This document shows, piece by piece, positions 24,161 to 31,911 of a stretch of 42,960 bases of DNA. Positions within the stretch are counted from its first letter, which is position 1; each line of letters begins with the position of its first letter. The notes under the pieces are model-generated. The model did no database searches. It was not told where the DNA came from and worked only from the letters and a program-made list of their open reading frames with translations. The stretch is taken from contig NZ_JAFKEC010000049.1 of NCBI RefSeq assembly GCF_017848315.1, forward strand, positions 1 through 42,960. The letters are read 5' to 3'. The position numbers and the translations under genes are program-made. Source of the DNA: Pseudomonas palmensis. Its GTDB lineage: Bacteria; Pseudomonadota; Gammaproteobacteria; Pseudomonadales; Pseudomonadaceae.

Positions 24161-25183
24161 ATGGCAACCATCAAAGATGTAGCGGCGCTGGCGGGTATTT
24201 CCTATACCACCGTTTCCCACGTGCTGAACAAGACCCGCCCGGTGAGCGAACCGGTGCGGCGCAAGGTAGAGGCGGCGATTGCCGAGCTGGACTACGTGCC
24301 CAGTGCGGTGGCGCGCTCGCTCAAGGCGCGCTGCACGGCCACCATCGGCCTGCTGGTGCCCAACAGCGTCAACCCGTATTTCGCCGAACTGGCGCGGGGC
24401 ATCGAGGATGGCTGCGAGCGCAATGGCTACTGCGTGATCCTGTGCAACTCCGACGACGACCCGCGCAAGCAGCGCAGCTACCTGCGCGTGCTGCTGGAGA
24501 AACGCATCGATGGTCTGATCGTGGCCTCGGTGGGCGAGGAGGCCGACCTGCTCGACAGCCTGGCCAGCGTGCGCACGCCCATGGTGATCGTCGACCGCGC
24601 GCTGGCGGGCGTCGACGCCGACCTGGTGCGCATCGACCACGAGCAGGGGGCCTACCTGGCCACCCGGCACCTGCTGGAGCTGGGGCACCAGGACATCGCC
24701 TGCATCAACGGCCCGGCACACACCAGCGTGGCCAAGATGCGCCTGGCCGGCTTTCACCGGGCACTGGCCCAGGCCGGGGTGCCCCTGCGCGAGGGCCGCG
24801 TGGTGGATAGCGACTTTACCAGCCTGGGCGGCTATGGCGCCGCAGCGCAACTGCTGGGCCACGACCGCCCGACCGCGATCTTCGCGGCCAACGACATGAT
24901 CGGCATGGGCGTGCTGCGTGCCGCGGCCGAGCGCAACATCTGCGTGCCGAGCGAACTGTCGGTGATCGGTTTCGACGATATCCAGATGAGCCAGTACGTC
25001 TACCCTGCGCTGACCACGGTAGGGCAGTCGATCCGCGAGCTGGGCGAGATGGCGTCCGAACTGTTGCTGCGGCGTATCGGTGAGCCGCAGCGCAGTGGGG
25101 TGGAGCAGCGCATCGTCGCGCCGAGCATCGTGCTGCGCGAGTCCACCGGGCCGCGTCCCGACCTCTTCAATGATTACCGCTAG
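24161..25183 (+). CDS. rbsR: LacI-family repressor of the ribose operon
   Basis: A 340-residue regulator with an N-terminal HTH (MATIKDVAALAGISYTTVSHVL) and hinge (PSAVARSLKARCTATIGLLVP), followed by a periplasmic-binding-protein-like sensor domain resembling RbsB. It lies inside the operon, three bases after rbsC, so it is likely under its own control. The palindromes at 20564 and 26567, both with CAAACGTTTG, are the expected binding sites. Confidence 0.9.
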   Translation: MATIKDVAALAGISYTTVSHVLNKTRPVSEPVRRKVEAAIAELDYVPSAVARSLKARCTATIGLLVPNSVNPYFAELARGIEDGCERNGYCVILCNSDDDPRKQRSYLRVLLEKRIDGLIVASVGEEADLLDSLASVRTPMVIVDRALAGVDADLVRIDHEQGAYLATRHLLELGHQDIACINGPAHTSVAKMRLAGFHRALAQAGVPLREGRVVDSDFTSLGGYGAAAQLLGHDRPTAIFAANDMIGMGVLRAAAERNICVPSELSVIGFDDIQMSQYVYPALTTVGQSIRELGEMASELLLRRIGEPQRSGVEQRIVAPSIVLRESTGPRPDLFNDYR

Positions 25184-25195
25184 GACCGACATGCC

Positions 25196-26113
25196 ATGCA
25201 AGCGAATGTAGTGGTGGTAGGCAGCCTGAACATGGACCTGGTGACCCGCGCCGAGCGCCTGCCGCAGGCGGGGGAAACCCTGGCCGGCGAGTGGTTCGGC
25301 ACCGTGCCGGGCGGCAAGGGCGCCAACCAGGCGGTAGCAGCTGCGCGGTTGGGGGCAGCGGTGGCAATGATCGGCTGTGTGGGGGAGGACGCCTACGGTG
25401 CGCAGTTGCGTCACGCGCTGCTCGACGAGGGCATCGATTGCCAGGGCGTGGACACGGTGGCGGGTGTTTCCAGTGGTGTGGCACTGATCGTGGTGGATGC
25501 CAGCAGCCAGAACGCCATCGTCATCGTGGCCGGTGGCAACGGGCACTTGCTGCCGGCATCGGTACAGCGCCTGGACCGCCTGCTGCAGGCTGCCGATGTG
25601 ATCATCTGTCAGCTCGAAGTACCGCAGGCCACCGTGGCACATACCCTGGCCCGTGGCCGGGCGCTGGGCAAGACCGTGATCCTCAACCCGGCACCGGCCA
25701 CCGGGCCGCTGCCGGCTGACTGGTTTGCCAACATCGACTACCTGATCCCCAACGAGAGCGAGGCCAGCGCCCTGACCGGGCTGCCGGTGGCTTCGCTGCA
25801 GGAGGCGCAGGCAGCCGCCAGCCGACTGCTGGCGCTGGGGGTGGGCAAGGTGATCGTCACCCTGGGCGCGCAAGGCGCTCTGTTCGCCGATGGCCAGGGT
25901 TTTGCGCATTTTCCGGCGACGCGGGTGCAGCCACTGGACACCACGGCGGCCGGGGATACCTTCGTCGGTGGCTTTGCCGCTGCGTTGGCCGCTGGCAGGT
26001 CGGAGCGCGAGGCCATTGCCTTCGGCCAGCAGGCCGCCGCCATTTCGGTCACCCGCGCCGGTGCCCAGCCCTCCATTCCGTATCTGAGCGAACTGCAGGG
26101 GAGCACGCCATGA
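25196..26113 (+). CDS. rbsK: Ribokinase
   Basis: Phosphorylates ribose to ribose 5-phosphate in the cytosol. The 305-residue PfkB-family protein has VVVVGSLNMDLVTRAERLPQAGET, the substrate motif GGKGANQAVAAARLG and the ATP/catalytic motif DTTAAGDTFVGGFAAAL with the base Asp. It begins 12 bases after rbsR and its stop overlaps the rbsD start as ATGA (26110-26113). Confidence 0.95.
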   Translation: MQANVVVVGSLNMDLVTRAERLPQAGETLAGEWFGTVPGGKGANQAVAAARLGAAVAMIGCVGEDAYGAQLRHALLDEGIDCQGVDTVAGVSSGVALIVVDASSQNAIVIVAGGNGHLLPASVQRLDRLLQAADVIICQLEVPQATVAHTLARGRALGKTVILNPAPATGPLPADWFANIDYLIPNESEASALTGLPVASLQEAQAAASRLLALGVGKVIVTLGAQGALFADGQGFAHFPATRVQPLDTTAAGDTFVGGFAAALAAGRSEREAIAFGQQAAAISVTRAGAQPSIPYLSELQGSTP

Positions 26114-26514
26114 AGAAGACTCCGTTGCTCAATATCGCCCTGTCGCGCCTGATCGCGTCGCTGGGGCATGGCGATGTGGTGCTGATCGGCGACGCCGGCC
26201 TGCCCGTGCCTGCCGGTGTCGAGCTGATCGACCTTGCACTGACGCCCGGCATACCGGATTTCATCAGTACCTTGCACACGGTGCTGGCCGAAATGCAGGT
26301 CGAAAGCCACGTGCTGGCCGACGAGACCCTGCAACACAGGCCGCCGGCCCTGGCAGGCATCGAGCTGCTGCATGCCCGCGGCGAGCTGGGCGCGCGCCAT
26401 TTGATGAGCCATGCGGCGTTCAAGCAGCTCGGTGCGCAGGCCAGGGCCATCGTGCGCACCGGCGAATGCCAGCCCTATACCAACATCGCGCTGGTGGCGG
26501 GCGTGACCTTTTGA
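26110..26514 (+). CDS. rbsD: D-ribose pyranase
   Basis: Interconverts the pyranose and furanose forms of ribose so that RbsK can use it. The 134-residue protein matches the family: LIASLGHGDVVLIGDAGLPVP with the catalytic His, and the C-terminal FKQLGAQARAIVRTGECQPYTNIALVAGV. It ends 30 bases before the nucleoside hydrolase gene. Confidence 0.95.
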   Translation: MKKTPLLNIALSRLIASLGHGDVVLIGDAGLPVPAGVELIDLALTPGIPDFISTLHTVLAEMQVESHVLADETLQHRPPALAGIELLHARGELGARHLMSHAAFKQLGAQARAIVRTGECQPYTNIALVAGVTF

Positions 26515-26544
26515 CTGTTGTCCCCTGAGCACAAGGAGTGCCCA

Positions 26545-27570
26545 ATGCCTGAACGTGTCCAAAAAGCCAAACGTTTGCTACGAGGTTTAGTGCTTATGTC
26601 TGCCCTGTCGAGTACTGCCGTGCTGGCCGCGCCCCGCGACCTGATCATCGATACCGACCCCGGCGCGGATGACGTGGTGGCGTTGTTGTTCGCCCTGGCG
26701 TCGCCAGAGGAACTGAAGGTGCGCGCCATTACCACCGTGGCCGGTAATGTGCGACTCGACAAGACCTCGCGCAACGCACGGCTGGCCCGGGAGTGGGCGG
26801 GGCGCGAAGAGGTGCCGGTGTACGCCGGCGCGCCCACGCCGCTGGTGCGCACGCCGATCTATGCCGAGAACATCCATGGCGAGGAGGGCTTGCCTGGCGT
26901 GGCGGTGCACGAGCCGAAAAAGGGCCTGGCCCAGGGCAGCGCGGTGCAGTACCTGATCGACACCCTCGGTGGCGCTGAACCCAACAGCATCACCCTTGCC
27001 ATGCTCGGCCCGCAGACCAACCTGGCACTGGCGCTGATTCAGGCCCCGCAGATCGTCAAGGGCATCAAGGAAGTGGTGGTGATGGGCGGTGCCCACTTCA
27101 ATGGCGGCAATATCACCCCGGTGGCCGAGTTCAACCTGTACGCCGACCCACAGGCGGCAGAGGTCGTGTTGCGCAGCGGGGTCAAGCTCACCTACCTGCC
27201 GCTGGACGTGACCCACAAGGTACTCACCAGCGAAGCGCGCCTGAAGCAGATTCGCGGGTTGAACAACCACGCCAGCAAGCTGGTGGGCGATATTCTGGAT
27301 GCTTACGTCAAGGGGGATATGGCGCACTACGGCCTGCCGGGTGGGCCGGTGCACGATGCCAGCGTGATTGCCTACCTGCTCAAGCCCGAGCTGTTCAGTG
27401 GCCGGCAGATTCACATGAGCGTGGATAGCCGCGAAGGCCCGACCTTTGGTCAGACCATTGCGGACTGGTACGGCACGCTCGAGCTACCGGCCAATGTGAT
27501 GTGGATCGAGAGCGGCGATGCCCAGGGCTTTTTCGATTTGCTCAGCGAGCGTCTTGCTCGATTGCAGTAA
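26545..27570 (+). CDS. Exported ribonucleoside hydrolase
   Basis: Cleaves the N-glycosidic bond of nucleosides to release ribose and base. The 341-residue protein has the family calcium site DTDPGADDVVALLFAL near the N-terminus, MLGPQTNLALAL, MGGAHFNGGNITPVAEFN and VHDASVIAYLLKP. Unlike E. coli RihA/B/C it carries a signal peptide (a basic start, then LVLMSALSSTAVLAAP), so it acts in the periplasm. AAGGAG lies six bases before the ATG at 26545. Its place after rbsD suggests that ribose from external nucleosides feeds the rbs importer. A later in-frame ATG at 26596 would shorten the signal's basic part. Confidence 0.9.
   Translation: MPERVQKAKRLLRGLVLMSALSSTAVLAAPRDLIIDTDPGADDVVALLFALASPEELKVRAITTVAGNVRLDKTSRNARLAREWAGREEVPVYAGAPTPLVRTPIYAENIHGEEGLPGVAVHEPKKGLAQGSAVQYLIDTLGGAEPNSITLAMLGPQTNLALALIQAPQIVKGIKEVVVMGGAHFNGGNITPVAEFNLYADPQAAEVVLRSGVKLTYLPLDVTHKVLTSEARLKQIRGLNNHASKLVGDILDAYVKGDMAHYGLPGGPVHDASVIAYLLKPELFSGRQIHMSVDSREGPTFGQTIADWYGTLELPANVMWIESGDAQGFFDLLSERLARLQ
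26567..26578 (+). promoter_or_regulatory. Intragenic RbsR-like operator in the nucleoside hydrolase gene
   Basis: CCAAACGTTTGC shares the CAAACGTTTG core with the rbsB operator and differs by one base in the 12-base span. It lies within codons 8-12 of the hydrolase signal peptide. It may act as a roadblock or control an internal promoter; chance codon choice (AAA CGT TTG) is possible. Confidence 0.45.
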
Positions 27571-27772
27571 TGGGTGTGGGCTGGTGTTCGGTCGCGGGCC
27601 AGTGGCGTTCGAACACCTGGTCGACGAAGGTGCGGGCAGCTTCGTGGCCGAGGTCTTGAAGCAGCAGGTCGGCGGCGATGATGAACAGCTCTTCGGTGGT
27701 GCCGGGGCTGTAGGAACGATGGCCGTCAGGCCATGTGACCTTGATGTTGGTGTCCAGGGTGGGGCTATTCAT
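27542..27772 (-). CDS. Small conserved protein of unknown function
   Basis: A 76-residue protein beginning MNSPTLDTNIKVTWPDGHRSYS, with a helical middle (TTEELFIIAADLLLQDLGHEAARTFVDQVFE). No known motif is recognised. The start at 27772 has a weak GAGA upstream. Its 3' end overlaps the convergent nucleoside hydrolase gene by 29 bases. Confidence 0.6.
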   Translation of the reverse strand: MNSPTLDTNIKVTWPDGHRSYSPGTTEELFIIAADLLLQDLGHEAARTFVDQVFERHWPATEHQPTPITAIEQDAR

Positions 27773-27897
27773 GGGGGTCTCGATCGAAAATACGCGTGCT
27801 GTTTGGTGCAGATGCCGGGCCCTGGCGTCTACAGCGGGGGCATGATTGCGCTCCGCCAACTGGTACAAGTTAAACATGTTGCAACAGGGCCGGCACT

Positions 27898-27917
27898 GCT
27901 ACTTATGCATAAGCAGC
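27898..27917. promoter_or_regulatory. 20-base inverted repeat in an intergenic gap
   Basis: The 324-base gap 27773-28096 holds GCT-A-CTTATGCATAAG-C-AGC, a 20-base inverted repeat with one mismatched pair and a 12-base perfect core. It lies about 125 bases upstream of the minus-strand gene and 180 before the plus-strand gene at 28097. It looks like an operator, but no regulator can be named. The rest of the gap holds the REP-like remnant at 28012 and nothing else seen. Confidence 0.4.
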
Positions 27918-28011
27918 GGGGCTAGGCAAACTAAATGGTGGTTGGGTTCGCCTATTCGTGACGTCTGTACCGATTCTTCGTTGGCACTTGGGTCGGCGCG
28001 GTAGCCGTGGA

Positions 28012-28030
28012 GCTGGCTTGCCAGCGAAGA
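28012..28030. repeat. REP-like remnant
   Basis: GCTGGCTTGCCAGCGAAGA forms a six-base stem (GCTGGC/GCCAGC) and resembles the 19-mer at 12038 and 16405, with the same GCGAAG flank. Confidence 0.4.
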
Positions 28031-28096
28031 GGGCGTACAGAGTCCGCCTGATGTACCCTGCACCCCACAGCCACCGCGCACGCCCGAGGACACCCC

Positions 28097-28399
28097 GTGC
28101 AGATCGACTTGAACACCCCCGAGCAGCTCACCCCCCAGCAGGTGCGCCAGCTGCTGGCCGAAGGCAACGACCGAATCCACAACCAGTTGCGCGTCACCCG
28201 CGGCGGCATTGCCTACCTGTCGCAGATTACCGGCGGGCGCGAGCTCGATGGCCTGCTGTTTCGCCTCGAGACCTGGGCCGCCGGCTCGGGCTGCGTGGGC
28301 CCTGTTGCCGCCGACGACGAACGCTGGGTCATGCAGGTGTACAACGTGCTGGCCAGCAACTGGCCCAAGCCCGCCAGCGACTACATCGATATCTACTGA
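28097..28399 (+). CDS. Small conserved protein of unknown function
   Basis: A 100-residue protein with a GTG start at 28097 and GAGGA six bases upstream. It reads MQIDLNTPEQLTPQQVRQLL, then GGIAYLSQITGGRELDGLLFRLETWAAGSGCVGPVAA, and ends in an acidic Tyr-rich SDYIDIY. No family is recognised. A terminator follows 53 bases after the stop. Confidence 0.7.
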   Translation: MQIDLNTPEQLTPQQVRQLLAEGNDRIHNQLRVTRGGIAYLSQITGGRELDGLLFRLETWAAGSGCVGPVAADDERWVMQVYNVLASNWPKPASDYIDIY

Positions 28400-28451
28400 A
28401 CCGCTGCGCTCAGGCAAAATCCGGTCACGATTGAGGTTTCCCTGACGAGCA

Positions 28452-28477
28452 CGTCTCAGGCAGACTGGGACGTTTTT
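28452..28477 (+). terminator. Intrinsic terminator after the 28097 gene
   Basis: CGTCTCAG (28452-28459) pairs with CTGGGACG (28465-28472), with one G-U pair and a five-base loop, and is followed at once by TTTTT. Confidence 0.7.
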
Positions 28478-28539
28478 GCAACCAAAAGTGCTTAAAACTG
28501 TCGTATCAGACAGCATTCCAGTATTTGAAAGGAGGATTC

Positions 28540-28860
28540 ATGTTCCGCACGCGTGCAACATTGGCGAGCCTGTTGGCAGCCGTGGTTCTGGCAGGTTGCA
28601 GTACCGATGGCTCATCGTCCAAGGCGCCAGAGGTAGCGGCAGCACCGAACCTCGATGGTCGCTGCGATGCCAGCAACGCCGCATTCACCGTCGGCAAGCC
28701 GGCAACCCCCGAGCTGCTGGAGCAGGCGCGCAAGGCGAGCGGGGCGCAGATCGCCCGCGTGCTCAAGCCGACCGACATGATCACCCTGGAGTACCGTTCC
28801 GAGCGCTTGAACCTCAACGCCGACGACAAGGGCGTGGTCACCCGGGTCAACTGCGGCTGA
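28540..28860 (+). CDS. I78-family peptidase inhibitor lipoprotein
   Basis: A 106-residue lipoprotein. GGAGG lies four bases before the ATG at 28540. The signal ends VVLAGC, with Ser-Thr-Asp after the Cys. The rest matches the I78 (elastase inhibitor AFLEI-like) pattern: GRCDASNAAFTVGKPAT, ARKASGAQIARVLKPTDMITLEYRSERLNL and VTRVNCG, with the two cysteines that may form a disulfide. It would protect envelope proteins against serine proteases. It is followed by a strong bidirectional terminator. Confidence 0.8.
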   Translation: MFRTRATLASLLAAVVLAGCSTDGSSSKAPEVAAAPNLDGRCDASNAAFTVGKPATPELLEQARKASGAQIARVLKPTDMITLEYRSERLNLNADDKGVVTRVNCG

Positions 28861-28898
28861 TTCCGCCCCGGGCCTGCCGTTGCATAAACGGCAGGCAC

Positions 28899-28927
28899 AA
28901 AAAAACCCGTCCAAGGACGGGTTTTTT
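28899..28927. terminator. Bidirectional intrinsic terminator
   Basis: CCCGTCC and GGACGGG form a stem (28906-28921), flanked by seven A on the left and six T on the right. It serves the plus-strand inhibitor gene and the minus-strand cold-shock gene. Confidence 0.9.
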
Positions 28928-28940
28928 AATTCGTCAGAAC

Positions 28941-29153
28941 TTACTCTGGACGAACTTGTGCAGCCTGCATGCCCTTCTGGCCTTTTTCGGCAACGAAGGA
29001 GACGGTCTGGCCTTCTTTCAGGCTCTTGAAGCCGTCAGACTCGATGGCCTTGAAGTGTACGAACAGGTCGTCGCCGCCACCTTGTGGAGTGATGAAGCCG
29101 AAGCCTTTTTCATCGTTGAACCATTTGACGGTGCCGGTTTGGCGATTGGACAT
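28941..29153 (-). CDS. cspA: Cold-shock-domain protein, CspA/CapB type
   Basis: A 70-residue single-stranded nucleic-acid-binding OB-fold protein. It begins MSNRQTGTVKWFNDEKGFGFI, with RNP1 (KGFGFI) and RNP2 (DLFVHF) intact and ends AAQVRPE. It is likely an RNA chaperone. GGAG lies nine bases before the ATG at 29153. The long AT-richer leader to 29316 may hold the promoter. The exact paralogue name (CspA, CapB) cannot be fixed from this sequence alone. Confidence 0.92.
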   Translation of the reverse strand: MSNRQTGTVKWFNDEKGFGFITPQGGGDDLFVHFKAIESDGFKSLKEGQTVSFVAEKGQKGMQAAQVRPE

Positions 29154-29316
29154 GGGTGTATCTCCAGGAAACATGATGTTTTTCAGTAGTGCGGTGTCGC
29201 CGAGGCCAACAAGGTGCACAGAGGCATCATAGTCTAATTTTGCGCTTGTGGTGACTTTTACGTGTGCCGAATGCTGATCTGGCGCAAATTAACTGAGTTT
29301 TGTATGGCCTGCGCCC

Positions 29317-29613
29317 TTATTTCTGGGGCTTGCAGGCCTTCGTAACCAGCTGGGTTGCCTTGTCTATGAGCTTCTGGTCTACGCCGTCAGTGCTGTTGAG
29401 CTCTTTGATCTCTGCGTCCGAAAAGTTTTTTTCGATCACATTCACGCTGCAGCTGCAGTGCTTTTCGGCGGATTGTTTCGTCATGCCCGGCTGGGCAGAG
29501 GCGGTGGCCACGCAGGACGTCAGGTAGCCTGGTGGAACAGTGCCTGCGTTGGCGCCAAGCGGCAGCAGCAGGGCACCAGTGGCCGCCAAGGCCAGAAGAG
29601 AATGAAGTCGCAT
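29317..29613 (-). CDS. Small exported cysteine-containing protein of unknown function
   Basis: A 98-residue exported protein. AAAGGAG lies eight bases before the ATG at 29613; an in-frame GTG at 29622 overlaps that site. The signal is MRLHSLLALAATGALLLPLGANA. The mature part has four cysteines (YLTSCVATA, KHCSCSVNV, TKACKPQK), which suggests disulfides or metal binding, and the phrase FSDAEIKELNS. No function is recognised. Confidence 0.7.
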   Translation of the reverse strand: MRLHSLLALAATGALLLPLGANAGTVPPGYLTSCVATASAQPGMTKQSAEKHCSCSVNVIEKNFSDAEIKELNSTDGVDQKLIDKATQLVTKACKPQK

Positions 29614-29802
29614 ACCGGTCACTCCTTTATTAGGTCGGGTGTATCTAGAGTAGGTCGCTTCCTAATCTCTGAGCGGAAAAAAACCGCTCAAGTTCACCGC
29701 ATCGGTCTAATTTCAGAATATTTCTGCATATCCCCGGCCCATGGCCCTACGCGCCGAAAGCTTTGTGCTAGCATGCCTGGCTCAGGATTTGGCCGATTCG
29801 TC

Positions 29803-29830
29803 TTGCCGCTCAAATCTTTCTATATATATG
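29803..29830 (+). promoter_or_regulatory. Predicted thrS promoter
   Basis: The 370-base gap 29614-29983 holds TTGCCG (29803-29808) and TATATG (29825-29830) at a 16-base spacing within an unusually AT-rich patch, giving a leader of about 145 bases. Hairpins follow at 29856-29879 and 29892-29906. A TGAGCGG/CCGCTCA stem with an A7 loop (29670-29690) lies further upstream. Confidence 0.5.
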
Positions 29831-29943
29831 TATCCAGTCACTCTGGTTCGTACCCTGGCAGGCCCTTGGGCTTCTGCCACTGTGAGGCAGGCTTTGCATT
29901 GCAAAGACAGGGTCGAATCGCGTACTGGCTCATCCCAACCCAC

Positions 29944-29964
29944 GTGACCTTTGGTAGGGGTCAC
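29944..29964 (+). promoter_or_regulatory. thrS leader hairpin that mimics the tRNA-Thr(GGU) anticodon arm
   Basis: GTGACCT (29944-29950) pairs with GGGTCAC (29958-29964): six Watson-Crick pairs and one closing T-G pair. The seven-base loop is TTGGTAG, with U at the position of U33, GGU at 34-36 and A at 37. E. coli tRNA-Thr(GGU) has the loop TTGGTAA. The hairpin ends four to six bases before the ribosome binding site. In E. coli, ThrRS represses its own mRNA by binding such a mimic next to the ribosome site; the same is inferred here. Confidence 0.7.
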
Positions 29965-29983
29965 CACTAGGAGAGGAGGCGCC

Positions 29984-31906
29984 ATGCCCACTATTACTCT
30001 TCCCGATGGCAGTCAACGTTCGTTCGACAAGGCCGTAACCGTAGCCGAGGTCGCCGCATCCATTGGTGCAGGCCTGGCCAAGGCCACCGTGGCCGGCAAG
30101 GTCGACGGCAAGCTGGTCGACGCGTGCGACCTGATCGAGCAGGACGCCAGCCTGCAAATCATCACGCCCAAGGACGAAGAGGGGCTGGAGATCATCCGTC
30201 ACTCCTGCGCTCACCTGGTCGGTCATGCCGTCAAGCAGCTGTACCCGACCGCCAAGATGGTGATCGGCCCGGTCATCGACGAGGGCTTCTACTACGACAT
30301 CGCGTATGAGCGTCCCTTCACCCCGGAAGACCTGGCGGCGATCGAACAGCGCATGCAGCAGCTGATCGAGAAGGACTACGACGTCATCAAGAAGGTCACC
30401 CCGCGCGCCGAGGTGATCGAGCTGTTCAAGGCCCGTGGCGAAGACTACAAGCTGCGCCTGGTCGAAGACATGCCGAACGAACAGGCCATGGGCCTGTACT
30501 TCCATGAAGAATACGTCGACATGTGCCGCGGCCCGCACGTGCCCAATACGCGCTTTCTCAAGTCGTTCAAGCTGACCAAGCTGTCCGGTGCCTACTGGCG
30601 CGGCGACGCCAAGAACGAGCAACTGCAACGTGTGTACGGCACGGCCTGGGCTGACAAGAAGCAGCTGGCCGCCTACATCCAGCGCATCGAAGAGGCCGAG
30701 AAACGCGACCACCGCAAGATCGGCAAGCGCCTGAACCTGTTCCACCTCCAGGAAGAAGCGCCGGGCATGGTGTTCTGGCACCCCAATGGCTGGACCCTGT
30801 ACCAGGTGCTCGAGCAGTACATGCGCAAGGTGCAACGCGACAACGGCTACCTGGAAATCAAGACCCCGCAAGTGGTCGACCGCACGCTGTGGGAGAAGTC
30901 CGGGCACTGGGCCAACTACGGTGACAACATGTTCACCACCCAGTCCGAGAACCGCGACTACGCCATCAAGCCGATGAACTGCCCGTGCCACGTACAGGTG
31001 TTCAACCAGGGCCTGAAGAGCTACCGCGAGCTGCCGCTGCGTCTGGCCGAGTTCGGCGCTTGCCATCGCAACGAGCCTTCGGGCGCCCTGCACGGCATCA
31101 TGCGTGTGCGCGGCTTCGTGCAGGACGATGCGCACATCTTCTGCACCGAAGAACAGATGCAGTCCGAGTCCGCCGCGTTCATCAAGCTGACCCTGGACGT
31201 GTACAAGGACTTCGGCTTCAAGGACATCGAGCTCAAGCTCTCGACGCGCCCTGAAAAGCGCGTGGGTTCCGACGACCTGTGGGACCGTGCCGAAGGCGCA
31301 CTGGCCGCCGCGCTCGACAGCGCCGGCCTGCCGTACGACCTGCAGCCGGGTGAAGGGGCGTTCTACGGCCCGAAAATCGAATTCTCGCTGAAGGATTGCC
31401 TTGGCCGTGTGTGGCAGTGTGGTACCCTGCAGCTCGACTTCAACCTGCCGATCCGTCTGGGCGCCGAATACGTCTCCGAAGACAACGGCCGCAAGCATCC
31501 AGTAATGCTGCACCGTGCGATCCTCGGTTCGTTCGAGCGTTTCGTCGGAATTCTCATCGAGCACTACGAAGGTGCATTCCCAGCCTGGCTGGCGCCTACG
31601 CAGGCGGTGATCATGAATATCACCGACAAACAAGCGGATTTCGCCCAGAAAGTGGAAAAAACTCTGGCCGAAAGCGGCTTCCGTGCCAAGTCCGACTTGA
31701 GAAATGAGAAAATCGGCTTTAAAATCCGCGAGCATACCTTGCTCAAGGTTCCCTATCTCCTGGTTATCGGGGATCGGGAAGTCGAAACGCAAACTGTCGC
31801 TGTGCGTACCCGCGAAGGTGCTGACCTGGGCTCCATGCCCGTCGCCCAATTTGCGGACCTGCTCGCGCAAGCGGTTTCCCGGCGTGGTCGCCAAGATTCG
31901 GAGTAA
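29984..31906 (+). CDS. thrS: Threonyl-tRNA synthetase
   Basis: Charges tRNA-Thr in the cytosol. The 640-residue protein has the TGS domain (MPTITLPDGSQRSFDKAVTV), the editing domain (HSCAHLVGHAVKQLYP, DMCRGPHVPNT), a class II catalytic core with the zinc ligands (MNCPCH, ALHGIMRVRGF, MLHRAILGSFERFVGIL) and the anticodon-binding domain near the C-terminus (KIGFKIREHTLLKVPYLLVIGDRE). The ATG at 29984 follows AGGAGAGGAGG. Its stop abuts or overlaps the infC start. The leader hairpin at 29944 suggests self-repression. Confidence 0.98.
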   Translation: MPTITLPDGSQRSFDKAVTVAEVAASIGAGLAKATVAGKVDGKLVDACDLIEQDASLQIITPKDEEGLEIIRHSCAHLVGHAVKQLYPTAKMVIGPVIDEGFYYDIAYERPFTPEDLAAIEQRMQQLIEKDYDVIKKVTPRAEVIELFKARGEDYKLRLVEDMPNEQAMGLYFHEEYVDMCRGPHVPNTRFLKSFKLTKLSGAYWRGDAKNEQLQRVYGTAWADKKQLAAYIQRIEEAEKRDHRKIGKRLNLFHLQEEAPGMVFWHPNGWTLYQVLEQYMRKVQRDNGYLEIKTPQVVDRTLWEKSGHWANYGDNMFTTQSENRDYAIKPMNCPCHVQVFNQGLKSYRELPLRLAEFGACHRNEPSGALHGIMRVRGFVQDDAHIFCTEEQMQSESAAFIKLTLDVYKDFGFKDIELKLSTRPEKRVGSDDLWDRAEGALAAALDSAGLPYDLQPGEGAFYGPKIEFSLKDCLGRVWQCGTLQLDFNLPIRLGAEYVSEDNGRKHPVMLHRAILGSFERFVGILIEHYEGAFPAWLAPTQAVIMNITDKQADFAQKVEKTLAESGFRAKSDLRNEKIGFKIREHTLLKVPYLLVIGDREVETQTVAVRTREGADLGSMPVAQFADLLAQAVSRRGRQDSE

Positions 31907-31911
31907 TTACT

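Noticed and set aside
23114..25909. 931-codon minus-strand open frame across rbsC, rbsR and rbsK
   Set aside because: It spans three real genes on the other strand and is rich in His, Gln and Arg with no recognisable fold.
29670..29690. TGAGCGG/CCGCTCA hairpin as a terminator
   Set aside because: Its loop is an A run and no T run follows on either strand, so terminator function is not supported.
29930..31894. 654-codon minus-strand open frame opposite thrS
   Set aside because: It mirrors thrS completely and has no start signal.
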